A DNA stretch of 64,000 nt, from the NCBI RefSeq assembly GCF_014145635.1, contig NZ_JACHTC010000005.1:124001-188000 (forward strand), in the 5' to 3' direction. The notes below the pieces were generated by a model, which searched no databases, was not told the origin of the DNA, and was given only the letters and a program-made list of their open reading frames with translations. This DNA comes from Myroides sp. WP-1 (GTDB taxonomy: Bacteria; Bacteroidota; Bacteroidia; Flavobacteriales; Flavobacteriaceae). Both the position numbers and the translations under genes were made by a program. Positions 46,389 to 55,000 of the stretch are shown in pieces (position 1 is the first letter of the stretch; each line of letters begins with the position of its first letter).

Positions 46389-46590
46389 TTGTTGGTTGTT
46401 TGTTGGTGAGTTGGTGAGAGGGTGAGTTGATGAGAGGATGAGTTGGTGAAATCGAAACGCAGTGAAAATCGAAACGTAGTGGAGATTCATCGAACACAAA
46501 AACCAATATAAACTCAGTGAGATATATTCATCGAACACTAAAACCAATATAAACTAGGTGAGATAGTTGGTGAGAGGGTGAGTTGCCCGA
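46389..46590. repeat. cluster of short direct repeats
   Basis: GTTGGTGAG/GGTGAGTTG units occur at about 46399-46449 and again at 46566-46586. AAATCGAAACG(C/T)AGTG occurs twice, near 46448 and 46467. ATTCATCGAACAC followed by AAAACCAATATAAACT occurs twice, near 46486 and 46528, about 42 nt apart. It is non-coding and may be a decayed repeat element or slippage-prone spacer. Confidence 0.65.
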
Positions 46591-46960
46591 TGACGCGGAG
46601 TTAACGAAAGAAGGTATTCCCTCACCTTCAAAAACTATAAAAAAAGAAACAAAACTCTTTAATCTCATTGACATTACAAAGAACACACCCGTTCTGATAC
46701 ATGTAGATGATCTTTTGGAATAATATGTGCGTTATCGACTGTAATCCTAAATCAAAGTATTGTGATCTTGAAAAAATATTTTTACCGTATGGTAAGGTGA
46801 TAGTATCGGAAACAACTGAAACGCTTACTTTGAGCGTAGGACACCTAAGCCATACGGATTTTCACAATTCCTACAGATATTTATTACGTACTCGAAGTAG
46901 TTACCATCCTACAACAATTGCGAGATCCAATACAAAAAAGATGGAATAGGTTAGCTTTAT
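46591..46960. other. intergenic region with possible gene remnants
   Basis: Two overlapping plus-strand frames read partly like protein: an 80-codon frame from 46707, and a second frame near 46855-46965 ending LQQLRDPIQKRW and NRLAL. Neither has a normal start or recognised family. It may be the remains of a broken gene next to the toxin island. Confidence 0.3.
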
Positions 46961-46966
46961 AACAAC

Positions 46967-46998
46967 AAAAGCAGTAGGAAATGTTCTCTACTGCTTTT
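46967..46998 (-). terminator. terminator after the fourth immunity gene
   Basis: AAAAGCAGTAG, a 10-nt loop and CTACTGCTTTT on the minus strand; it is related to the three hairpins repeated inside the island. Confidence 0.8.
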
Positions 46999-47018
46999 GT
47001 TTGTTATAGATTAACCCT

Positions 47019-47744
47019 TTATTCTTTTTCAATTTCTAAAAAGGCTTTGCCATAATAGGGCTCTTTCATAAATTCCTTCATCTTCTCAGAAATTTTAAGC
47101 GGCACAATATTACTTTCTATCTTTTTTGTATACAATTGATATCCATCATCTTCTAGATTTTTTCTACCATAAAACTCATTTCCTTTTCTTAACTGCTCCA
47201 TTTTCTCTTTTTCAACTTGATAGCTTAGTTGGAAATTAGCAAATAAATTATCTGTACTCTGATAGTATAAAGAACAAGAATAAATATCCTTCTTAATAAA
47301 TTGTATAGCTACTTTTATTCTTACTGAAGTATTAGATTCCATTATCAAGATATCAACATTCTTAAAATTCTCCTCTTCCTTCATCGTTCTGAAACTAAAT
47401 AAACTTTGTTTAACATCCATACAATCTGTGATACCTGTTCCTCTATAATTTCCATGTTCCATACTGCTATCATACCATACCTCATTCAGTGAAAAATCTC
47501 CTCTTCTTTTATCATAGTAACTATTAAAACCAAGATGCCGATCCATTGAGGTGTCTAAAGGGAGATAATAATCTGTATCACTATGGTTAAAAAACTCAAT
47601 CGTAACCAAACTATTATTTTCAATAGAGTCTTTTAAAATAGTTAAGGATATATCTCCCTGAGTAGTATTCTGACCATAGAAAGATATTGATATAAAAAAC
47701 AATAATAAGCAATAGTGTTTTCTTTTGAAATAAGAAATTTTCAT
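47019..47744 (-). CDS. exported immunity protein candidate, cassette 4 (paralogue of cassette 1)
   Basis: A 241-residue predicted exported protein, from ATG 47744 (MKISYFKRKHY) with a signal peptide ending FYGQ. The shared segments DSIENNSLVTIEFFNHSDTD and YYLPLDTS, and an identical C-terminus (KMKEFM, EPYYGK, FLEIEKE), make it a clear paralogue of the immunity protein at 51282-52007. It starts 14 nt after the remains of a matching toxin tip. It is intact, while its cognate tip is broken, so it may persist to protect against sister cells that still carry that toxin. Confidence 0.75.
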   Translation of the reverse strand: MKISYFKRKHYCLLLFFISISFYGQNTTQGDISLTILKDSIENNSLVTIEFFNHSDTDYYLPLDTSMDRHLGFNSYYDKRRGDFSLNEVWYDSSMEHGNYRGTGITDCMDVKQSLFSFRTMKEEENFKNVDILIMESNTSVRIKVAIQFIKKDIYSCSLYYQSTDNLFANFQLSYQVEKEKMEQLRKGNEFYGRKNLEDDGYQLYTKKIESNIVPLKISEKMKEFMKEPYYGKAFLEIEKE

Positions 47745-47758
47745 CTTTATATTATAAT

Positions 47759-48221
47759 TTAAAATTGCCAATTATTACTATTAACTTTGTTAAGATGATT
47801 TAAATAAACGGGATTTGATTCTATATAAATATCTCCCCAACTCATCTGCAATTGATACGCTTTCACCTCAGACATATGCAAAGAAGCATTCTCTCCATAT
47901 TGCTTATGCCAAATACCTCTTAATCTTGATACAACATCAATGACGTGGCTTAATTCATGTATCATAGTTAATGTTAAACCTCTATAGCTGTTAAATACAG
48001 TGGAGCGAAGTCTAACTTTTCCATCTGTAAGTGAATAATTAAAGTCATCTCCTTTTTGTATCCATTTACTTTTTGTTTTACCAACAGATTGATTCCCATA
48101 TGCATCACATGATTCAGCCCACTAACAATCAATCCTTGTCGCATGCCTTGCCAAAAATCACCACCGGCAATGGTAGAAGAGATACCTCCGGATAATCCTC
48201 CGCCAGCAATCATGGCTGCTT
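47759..48221 (-). pseudogene. orphan RHS toxin tip, cassette 4, with out-of-frame deletion
   Basis: The core repeat (MIAGGGLSGGISS to HVMHM) is followed at once by a segment whose second frame reads NQSVGKTKSKWIQKG and then the toxin end (KVRLRSTVFNSYRG, MIHELSH, SEVKAYQLQMSWGD). Compared with the main RHS tip, about 64 residues between the core and GGQQSLGK are missing and the junction is out of frame. It is therefore a dead copy of the same HExxH metallopeptidase tip. Confidence 0.7.
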
Positions 48222-48390
48222 GAGTTGGAATACTAAGTTACTCCAAATAGATGGTTAAACTTGATTCCAAAAGAGTCATTAAACAAAATTATTAGAAGAA
48301 AAATGACTAGTCTCCTAATCCTACTACTGTTTTAAAATAGCATTTTAACGAGAAAAGCAGTAGGGAATTCTCTCTACTGCTTTTGTTATA
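48097..48390 (-). repeat. core repeat plus linker, copy 4
   Basis: The conserved core block (48097-48221) with a diverged linker and terminator hairpin AAAAGCAGTAG/CTACTGCTTTT (48353-48384). It is the shared recombination segment of the cassettes. Confidence 0.8.
48353..48384 (-). terminator. terminator hairpin of linker copy 4
   Basis: AAAAGCAGTAG (48353-48363), loop, CTACTGCTTTT (48374-48384), downstream of the frameshifted cassette 3 immunity gene. Confidence 0.8.
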
Positions 48391-48458
48391 AATATCATTT
48401 TTTAAATAAATTCTATCAGTTACTCCCTTCAAAAGTCTATTGTTTTGAAACCATTAAT

Positions 48459-49026
48459 CTAACGTTCTAACAAACCACTGCTGAATACTTCACTTTGAAT
48501 AATTTTAAGATTAAATTTTCTTTTCTTTATTTGATAATTAAACATTTCATAAGGATATGAATGAAAATAATAGACAATATAATCTGCATAAAAATCCTCT
48601 TCTACTTTTATATCTTTAACGTTACATAAATCATTTACTAACAGAATTAATTCACTATTTTCTCCAGCTTCATCTGTGAATTTTTCTAAAAAATAAATCG
48701 TTTTTCTTTTAAAGACACTTGCCTGATTCAACATAACATCTTCACTATAAAACAAATTTTCTTTGTTTTGTCTACTTATACTATCCAAACCATCCAAATA
48801 GTTATAGTAATCAACTATCAAGTGATCAATAGCCTTGTGTTTCTCATTTAAAGAGAAACTAGGATTAGTCTTTTTTTTTAGTTATTACAGTATTTAATGT
48901 AGCAATATTATTATCCAATTCTTCTCCTAACACAAGATATGCATACGCTATATTTAAATCATACTTATCCTTACAAGATATAAAGAGTAAGGACAGGACA
49001 ATAATTATTTTACTAAAGTATTTCAT
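48459..49026 (-). pseudogene. lipoprotein immunity candidate, cassette 3, frameshifted in an A9 run
   Basis: ATG 49026 opens a lipoprotein (MKYFSKIIIVLSLLFISCKD, lipobox FISC) that ends in a stop after 53 codons at a run of nine A (48871-48879 on the plus strand, as T). Removing one A restores the frame, which continues as TKKKTNPSFSLNEKHKAIDH into the 120-codon frame ending at 48459. The gene starts 11 nt after toxin tip 3, as expected for its immunity partner. Slippage at the A-run could be a sequencing error, real decay or phase variation. Confidence 0.7.
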
Positions 49027-49037
49027 GTTTTTTTATT

Positions 49038-49622
49038 TTATTCTTCTTTTTTCATTACAACATAAACTGGATAGCTTCTTGAAGAATTAGCTTCTCTGTA
49101 TTTATAAAAAATCGTATCATTACTTTGTCGGATCATTGTCATCTTAGCTTTGTCATTCGCGAAAACTGGAGGTATAGCGTTTAGATACTGAAACAACTTT
49201 AACCAACCTTTGACAATTGCTCCACCACCTCCCATATTAGACATATCCTTAGCCTCAATTATCTTATGTACTCCTTTTATATCATTTCCACTTGAAGCAA
49301 GTCCACCTCCTGATCCTAGTATAATATATCCTCCTAGTTTATTAATTTGTTTATATAGTTTCTTACCTTCTCTTTTAAAATGATTGTAACCTGACTTTTC
49401 TTTATTTTTTTCCCAATCAGAAGCTAATTTATCCAACGAAAAATCGTTATTTTCTCTTTCATTATTTTTCCCTTTCGGTTTATCTTGTTCCAAACCATCC
49501 AACCCCATATGCATCGCATGATTCAGCCCACTAACAATCAATCCTTGTCGCATGCCTTGCCAAAAATCACCACCGGCAATGGTAGAAGAAATACCTCCAG
49601 ATAACCCACCGCCCGCAATCAT
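49038..49622 (-). CDS. orphan RHS toxin tip, cassette 3
   Basis: Begins in the core repeat (MIAGGGLSGGISSTIAGG to AMHM, residues 1-39), continued by about 155 residues of a different C-terminus. The C-terminal part has a Gly-rich block (LGSGGGLASSG, NMGGGGAIVKG) and a strand-rich end (PVYVVMKKEE), without a recognised nuclease or protease motif. The true cassette starts before the ATG, with homology to LSTSSQAA. The activity is unknown. It is likely silent unless recombined onto the main RHS gene. Its partner immunity gene follows after 11 nt. Confidence 0.6.
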   Translation of the reverse strand: MIAGGGLSGGISSTIAGGDFWQGMRQGLIVSGLNHAMHMGLDGLEQDKPKGKNNERENNDFSLDKLASDWEKNKEKSGYNHFKREGKKLYKQINKLGGYIILGSGGGLASSGNDIKGVHKIIEAKDMSNMGGGGAIVKGWLKLFQYLNAIPPVFANDKAKMTMIRQSNDTIFYKYREANSSRSYPVYVVMKKEE

Positions 49623-49797
49623 GGCTGCTTGGGATGAAGTGCTAAGTTACCAATAAAGATAGCTTAGACTTGCATACAGAAGAGTTATTAAACGAAATTA
49701 CTAGAAGAAAAAGAACTAGTTTCCAAATCCTACTACTGTTTTAAAATAGTAGTTTAACGAGAAAAGCAGTAGGGAATTCTCTCTACTGCTTTTTATA
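49506..49797 (-). repeat. core repeat plus linker, copy 3
   Basis: Core block (49506-49630), linker nearly identical to that of copy 2, and terminator hairpin AAAAGCAGTAG/CTACTGCTTTT (49762-49793). Confidence 0.85.
49762..49793 (-). terminator. terminator after cassette 2 immunity gene
   Basis: AAAAGCAGTAG and CTACTGCTTTT with a 10-nt loop; it is repeated in the other linkers. Confidence 0.8.
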
Positions 49798-49809
49798 TCA
49801 TATTAATTT

Positions 49810-50403
49810 TTAATCGTAACTCATACTAATGATATTCCTCATATGATTAGGCACTTTTGTATATATGGCTTTTGTTTTATTTGTTACTTCTAATTCAACC
49901 ATTTCATCTTCAATACGAACAACCAATTTCATTTGAGGTAACTCTTTTTTTAATTTTTCAATTCTTTCCTTGGTATTATACGCATCGAAATTTTGTAAAA
50001 ACAAAAAGAGTTCACTCTTTTCATCCATCAATTCAGTAGTACATTCCACGGTAAAAATTTGCCCTTCATACATGTTGTGTATCGACAAAAATTTTTGAAA
50101 AGTTTTATATTCTTTATTTTTATAGGCCAACTGTATATCAATATCCAATTGCTCCTCTAAATTTATCTTTTGATTTCCTCTGACGATTGAGTCTAAAGGT
50201 TTCAGAGTAAAAACAACCGTATTAAAAATAGTATTTCCCTTTTCAAGGTATCTAAAATCAACCTCGTCTATATATTCCAATTTATTTGAATCTATAAAAT
50301 CTAGAGCAATAGGATATACCTTAAAGTCTTCCTTACAACTGATCAAAGTAAATAATACTAGGATCAATATAATAGATTTATCAAAATGTATTAATACTTT
50401 CAT
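49810..50403 (-). CDS. lipoprotein immunity candidate, cassette 2
   Basis: A 197-residue predicted lipoprotein with a signal and lipobox (LISC, residues 20-23). The mature part is strand-rich with acidic patches. It overlaps the end of toxin tip 2 by 23 nt in another frame, as is normal for toxin/immunity pairs. No family is recognised. Export fits a toxin that acts outside the cytoplasm. Confidence 0.65.
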   Translation of the reverse strand: MKVLIHFDKSIILILVLFTLISCKEDFKVYPIALDFIDSNKLEYIDEVDFRYLEKGNTIFNTVVFTLKPLDSIVRGNQKINLEEQLDIDIQLAYKNKEYKTFQKFLSIHNMYEGQIFTVECTTELMDEKSELFLFLQNFDAYNTKERIEKLKKELPQMKLVVRIEDEMVELEVTNKTKAIYTKVPNHMRNIISMSYD

Positions 50404-51091
50404 ATTCCCGTATGTTTAATTTACATTCTTTAGTAGTATTTTGCCATGATGGCAATGACCGTTGATATTGAATTGCTCTTAATTCGGTTTGGCCACCAGA
50501 AAATCCCTGTATATTTCTAAATCCGTTATTATGTAATGACTTATACTGAAGATTATCTAGATAATGCTTATATTCATGTCCTATAGAATTAATCATATTA
50601 AATTTGTTGTTCAATAAAGGACTAAATTTACCCGCAACTAAATAAAATCTTCCTATAGATTCTAATTGTCTTCCTAAGAAACCAGTGCTTTTCAATCTTA
50701 CACTCATAAGTGCTTGCCCCAGATCAACACGTTCGGCGGCCGCATAACTAGAAAAATATCCGCCTTTTTATTCAAAACTTCCTCCCTCATAATATGATGA
50801 TAGGGCATAATCTTTTGAGTAATACTGGACAATACTTTCTGCAGCAGACATATTATTGGTAAAATCATATTCTGAAAGATTAAAGATAGAACCGTTTGAT
50901 TCAATGTAAATACCATCACTACTTTCGTCTATCAAAGTTGCTTTATTATTTTCAATTTTCCACAAATCATCAACCATATGCATCGCATGATTCAGCCCAC
51001 TAACAATCAATCCTTGTCGCATGCCTTGCCAAAAATCACCACCAGCGATGGTGGAAGAAATACCTCCGGATAATCCTCCGCCAGCAATCAT
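50381..51091 (-). pseudogene. orphan RHS toxin tip, cassette 2, split by one in-frame stop
   Basis: The core repeat leads to a tip that stops at TAA 50768-50770 and continues in the same frame to 50381. After the stop the text reads KGGYFSSYAAAERVDLG and then carries IGHEYKHYLD, an HExxH zinc motif, and QTELRAIQYQ, a likely third-ligand Glu segment. The two halves are in phase, so a single nonsense change separates them. The order HExxH then [ST]E[VL][KR]A matches the main RHS tip although the sequences differ. Either a recent pseudogene or a sequencing error. Confidence 0.7.
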
Positions 51092-51266
51092 GGCTGCTTG
51101 GGATGAAATGCTAAGTTACCAATAAAGATAGCTTAGACTTGCATACAGAAGAGTTATTAAACGAAATTATTAGAAGAAAAAGAACTAGTCTCCAAATCCT
51201 ACTGCTGTTTTAAAATAGCATTTTAATGAGAAAAGCAGTAGGGAATTCTCTCTACTGCTTTTGTTT
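50975..51266 (-). repeat. core repeat plus linker, copy 2
   Basis: Core block (50975-51099) and linker with terminator hairpin (51231-51262), nearly identical to copy 3. Confidence 0.85.
51231..51262 (-). terminator. terminator after cassette 1 immunity gene
   Basis: AAAAGCAGTAG, a 10-nt loop and CTACTGCTTTT; it ends the transcript of the RHS toxin and its immunity gene. Confidence 0.82.
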
Positions 51267-51281
51267 TTATAGGTTAACCCT

Positions 51282-52007
51282 TTATTCTTTTTCAATTTCT
51301 AAAAAGGTTTTGCCATAATAGGGCTCTTCCATGAACTCTTTCATCTTCTCAGAAATTTTAAGCGGTACAATATTACTTTCTATCTTTTTTGTATACAATT
51401 GATATCCTTTATCTTCTAAATATTCTCGTGCATAGTATTTTTTATCTTCTCTTATTTGTTCCATTCTTTCATATGTTACTTGATAATTTAGTTGAAAATA
51501 ATTGAACATATCTTCTGTCTTTTGATAATATAAAGTACAATCACCACAATACCTTTTTACAAAAACAATAGGAACTCGCATTCTTCTATAACTATTTGAC
51601 TTCAAAACCAAAATATCAATATTCATAGTGTTTTTGTCATTAAGAAGGGCTTTATAACTAAAAAAAGTTTGATTTGTATCCATACAATCCGTAGTTTCTA
51701 GTGCGATTCGTATTCCCTTCTTTAAGTTTCTATCATACCAAACTTCATTAAGAGAAAAATGATTATTTAAATTGTAAAAACTATTAAATCCTAAATATCG
51801 ATCTATTGAGGTATCTAAAGGTAGATAATAATCTGTATCACTATGGTTAAAAAACTCAACTGTAACCAAACTATTATTCTCAATAGAGTCTTTTAATATA
51901 GTGAGCGTAATATCTTCTCTCACTACATGTTGACTATAAGAAAAAACAGAGGTAAAGAACAACATCATAACATATAATATTCTTCTTTTAAAATTAGGAT
52001 CTCGCAT
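51282..52007 (-). CDS. exported immunity protein candidate for the RHS tip (cassette 1)
   Basis: A 241-residue protein from ATG 52007 (MRDPNFKRRILYVMM) with a signal peptide ending FSYSQ. The longer frame to 52052 would overlap the RHS gene and spoil the signal, so it is not used. It starts 13 nt after the RHS stop. Segments TLTILKDSIENNSLV and FNHSDTDYYLPLDTS recur in the cassette 4 copy. An exported immunity protein fits a toxin that reaches the periplasm. Expected role: to bind and block the HExxH tip. Confidence 0.72.
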   Translation of the reverse strand: MRDPNFKRRILYVMMLFFTSVFSYSQHVVREDITLTILKDSIENNSLVTVEFFNHSDTDYYLPLDTSIDRYLGFNSFYNLNNHFSLNEVWYDRNLKKGIRIALETTDCMDTNQTFFSYKALLNDKNTMNIDILVLKSNSYRRMRVPIVFVKRYCGDCTLYYQKTEDMFNYFQLNYQVTYERMEQIREDKKYYAREYLEDKGYQLYTKKIESNIVPLKISEKMKEFMEEPYYGKTFLEIEKE

Positions 52008-52020
52008 TGTTATATTCTGT

Positions 52021-55000
52021 TTAAAAGTGCCAATTATTATTTGTAATTTCATTTAAATGATTTAAATATACTGGATTAGATTTTATATAACTATTACCCC
52101 AACTCATTTCTAACTCGTATGCCTTGACTTCTGACATATGGAGAGAAGCTGCGGCTCCATATTTCTTATACCACATTGTTCTTAATCCTGATACAACATC
52201 AATGACGTGACTTAATTCATGTATCATGGTTAAAGTTAAACCTCTATAGCTGTTAAATACAGTGGAGCGAAGTCTTACTTTTCCATCTACAAGTGAATAG
52301 TTTCCTTCACTATCATAGCTTACCCTTACTTTACCAAGAGATTGTTGCCCCCCTTCACTTTCAATCGTATTATCCACAATAAAATCTGGTTTTTGAGCCG
52401 CATCGTAATATTCTGGAATTACATGTGCAGCAAAATCATTTATTTTACTGTGGTCTCTATATAAATCTTCTGCAGCATCATTTGGTTCATAGCCTTTAGC
52501 TCTCAATCGCTTATCTACTCTCGCCTTATCTATTTCATTTTCAACCATATGCATCGCATGATTCAGCCCACTAACAATCAACCCTTGTCGCATGCCTTGC
52601 CAAAAATCACCACCGGCAATGGTAGAAGAAATACCTCCAGATAATCCTCCACCTGCAATCATGGCTGCTTTGGTTTGGCTTGAATTTAGCAGATTCCAAT
52701 TCCCTTTTTCTGGCCCTAATTTTCCTACGCCACTGCTAACGAGAGAACTTACAACTCCTGAAGAGAAACCAGAAATAAACTTACCGCCTTCGATCTCGCT
52801 CAACGCTCCACCTACTATTCCATGCGCACCTGCTTGTGCAATAAAAGTAGCTCCTTTTAGTGTATTACTCACCGCTAAAGCTGCCGTACCAATTCCAAAA
52901 GAAATGGCAGCAGATATACCTCCCATTACACCCGCTTTACCAGCTCCATAAAAGAAAGGAATATTTTTGGAAGAATTGGCAATACCATTGATAACAATCG
53001 ATACAACCACAGCAGAAACTAAAGATACAATAATTTCTCCACTAGGATCGGTATAAAGCAACGGGTTATTTAGCACATAACCATAGCGATTGTAGTTTTG
53101 AGTGTTATAATTGTCTTGCACATAATTATCAGGAGACATAAATCGCCTTAATAAAGGATCGTAAATCCTTCCATTCATGTGAATCAATCCCACCGTATAC
53201 AAATGCTCATGCCCTGTATATCCACGATCAATGAGAAGCCCTGGCGTCCATCCCATTGCGTTAATCGTTTGATTAACCCCCTTGATTTTAGCTGCACCCA
53301 AATTTCCCCAAGCATCAAAATAGCGCTGTTCTATCACATTGCCATCACTATCTGTAATAGCAACAATAGATTGTTGATTGTCTCGATGTAAATAATAATT
53401 TTTACTACTTTGTCTCACATTGCCTTTGTAGTCTTCGATCTTCATGTAGTTTGCACTATAGGGATCTCCTGTGACATACGTAATAATCTTCGTTTTATTA
53501 TCTTCTACTACAATTTCCATTGTCTTATCCGAAGAATAATACTTCTTGATCGGCTGTTTATCTTTTGTTTCTGTACTGCCAAAATAGGCAACATATCTAT
53601 TTTTAAGAATGGAAAAGTCATAACTCACTCTTCCTTTTCCTTCTAAAAAGATTTCATTAGGCGATTTAAAGGCATTGTAGTTTATCGTTGCAAAACCTCG
53701 CGTTGTCACTTTTTGTGCTCCGCTTGCATTCATATCAATATTTTGCAAACGATAATCGGTGTCGTTGTAATTGTATTTTCCTACTTGCGAATTGGAAGTT
53801 GTTCTTCCTCGTTTGTCATAGGTATATTCATTGACAATAACATTATTGAGTTTTTCAGTTAACAAGCGATCTAAATTATCATAACTAAAATACTCCGACT
53901 TAGCAAAACTCTTGTTGTTGCGCTGTAACAAAGTTCCTCTAAGTATGTCGTAGGTATAGTCAATATCAACGATAGCCACATTGTTCTTACTGTGTTTAAT
54001 ATTCTCTAAATAGTGACTGTGCTCATTAAAACTATGAATGGACTGATAGCCATTTCCGTAATTAATTTGTTTCGTCCCTCCGAAATTTGTCAGACTGTTA
54101 ATTTGCCAAATTAGTTTGTTATTTTCATCTAATTGTTTGTGTAAAATACCATTTTGATACGCATTCTTAACGGTAGTTTCACTGCGTATACCCGAACTTT
54201 TTACCGTTGTTTTTGACGTTGTACTTTCAACGCGATCAAAAGCATCATATACAAAAGTGGTACCGTAAGTAAAAGCAGGTGTTTCTTCAATTCTCTCTTT
54301 GATACGGTATTGTGCATCATAAACGGTTGAATAGGTGAAATTTTGCCCATTGTAATTTCCTTTAATAGCCAACGGCAATTTACTGCGCTCATCATACGTA
54401 TAGGCGATATCAATACGCGTATTTTCAGCTGTACTATTGGTTTTTTCCGTTAATACCTGTCCAAACTTATTGTAGGTATATGTCGTTTTACCTCCTTTGG
54501 GATTTGTGGTTTGAATTAATCTACCAATATTATCGTACTTGTATAGGTAAGTTCCTGCAGAAGGATCAACTAATTTTGTTTTATTTCCCCACCCATCGAT
54601 GCTTATGGTTGTTTTGATTCCGTCGTAATCAGCCTCTTTTAAACTTCCATTGGCAAAATATTTATAGAGAATAGTACCACCTTGATCTTGTGATTTAACA
54701 ACCAATCCTTGTTCATCGATCCATTTCGCCGTCTTTTTGTGTCCATCTTCTACTGTTACTTTATTTTTCTCATAACAAGTACGCGTAACTTTTCCATTAA
54801 AATCCACAAATTCAACAGGTCGATGTAACAAATCATACGTGGTATAATTCCATTTCGGCGTTCCTCCTTCTAAAAAAGGTTGACTCTGCTGGATGATATT
54901 TCCAAAGACATCATACACTTGACGGGTTACCACCCAATAACTCATACTACCAAGTATTAACCCCTTATCGGGTGTTGTTCCGATTTCTTTGGATGGGTAT

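Noticed and set aside
46389..46590. CRISPR array
   Set aside because: Repeats are irregular in length and spacing, with no consistent spacers and no cas genes.
46707..46949. 80-codon ORF left of the toxin island
   Set aside because: No recognisable family or start context, and another frame at its end reads equally protein-like; treated as possible remnant only.
50704..50919. 71-codon ORF overlapping tip 2
   Set aside because: It lies in another frame over the in-phase continuation of the toxin tip; a shadow.
48097..52670. CRISPR-like array from four spaced repeats
   Set aside because: The repeats are ~125 bp, 1.4-1.6 kb apart and coding; they are RHS core segments.
52592..52951. 119-codon plus-strand ORF inside the RHS gene
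   Set aside because: Proline-rich shadow of the Gly-rich RHS region on the opposite strand.
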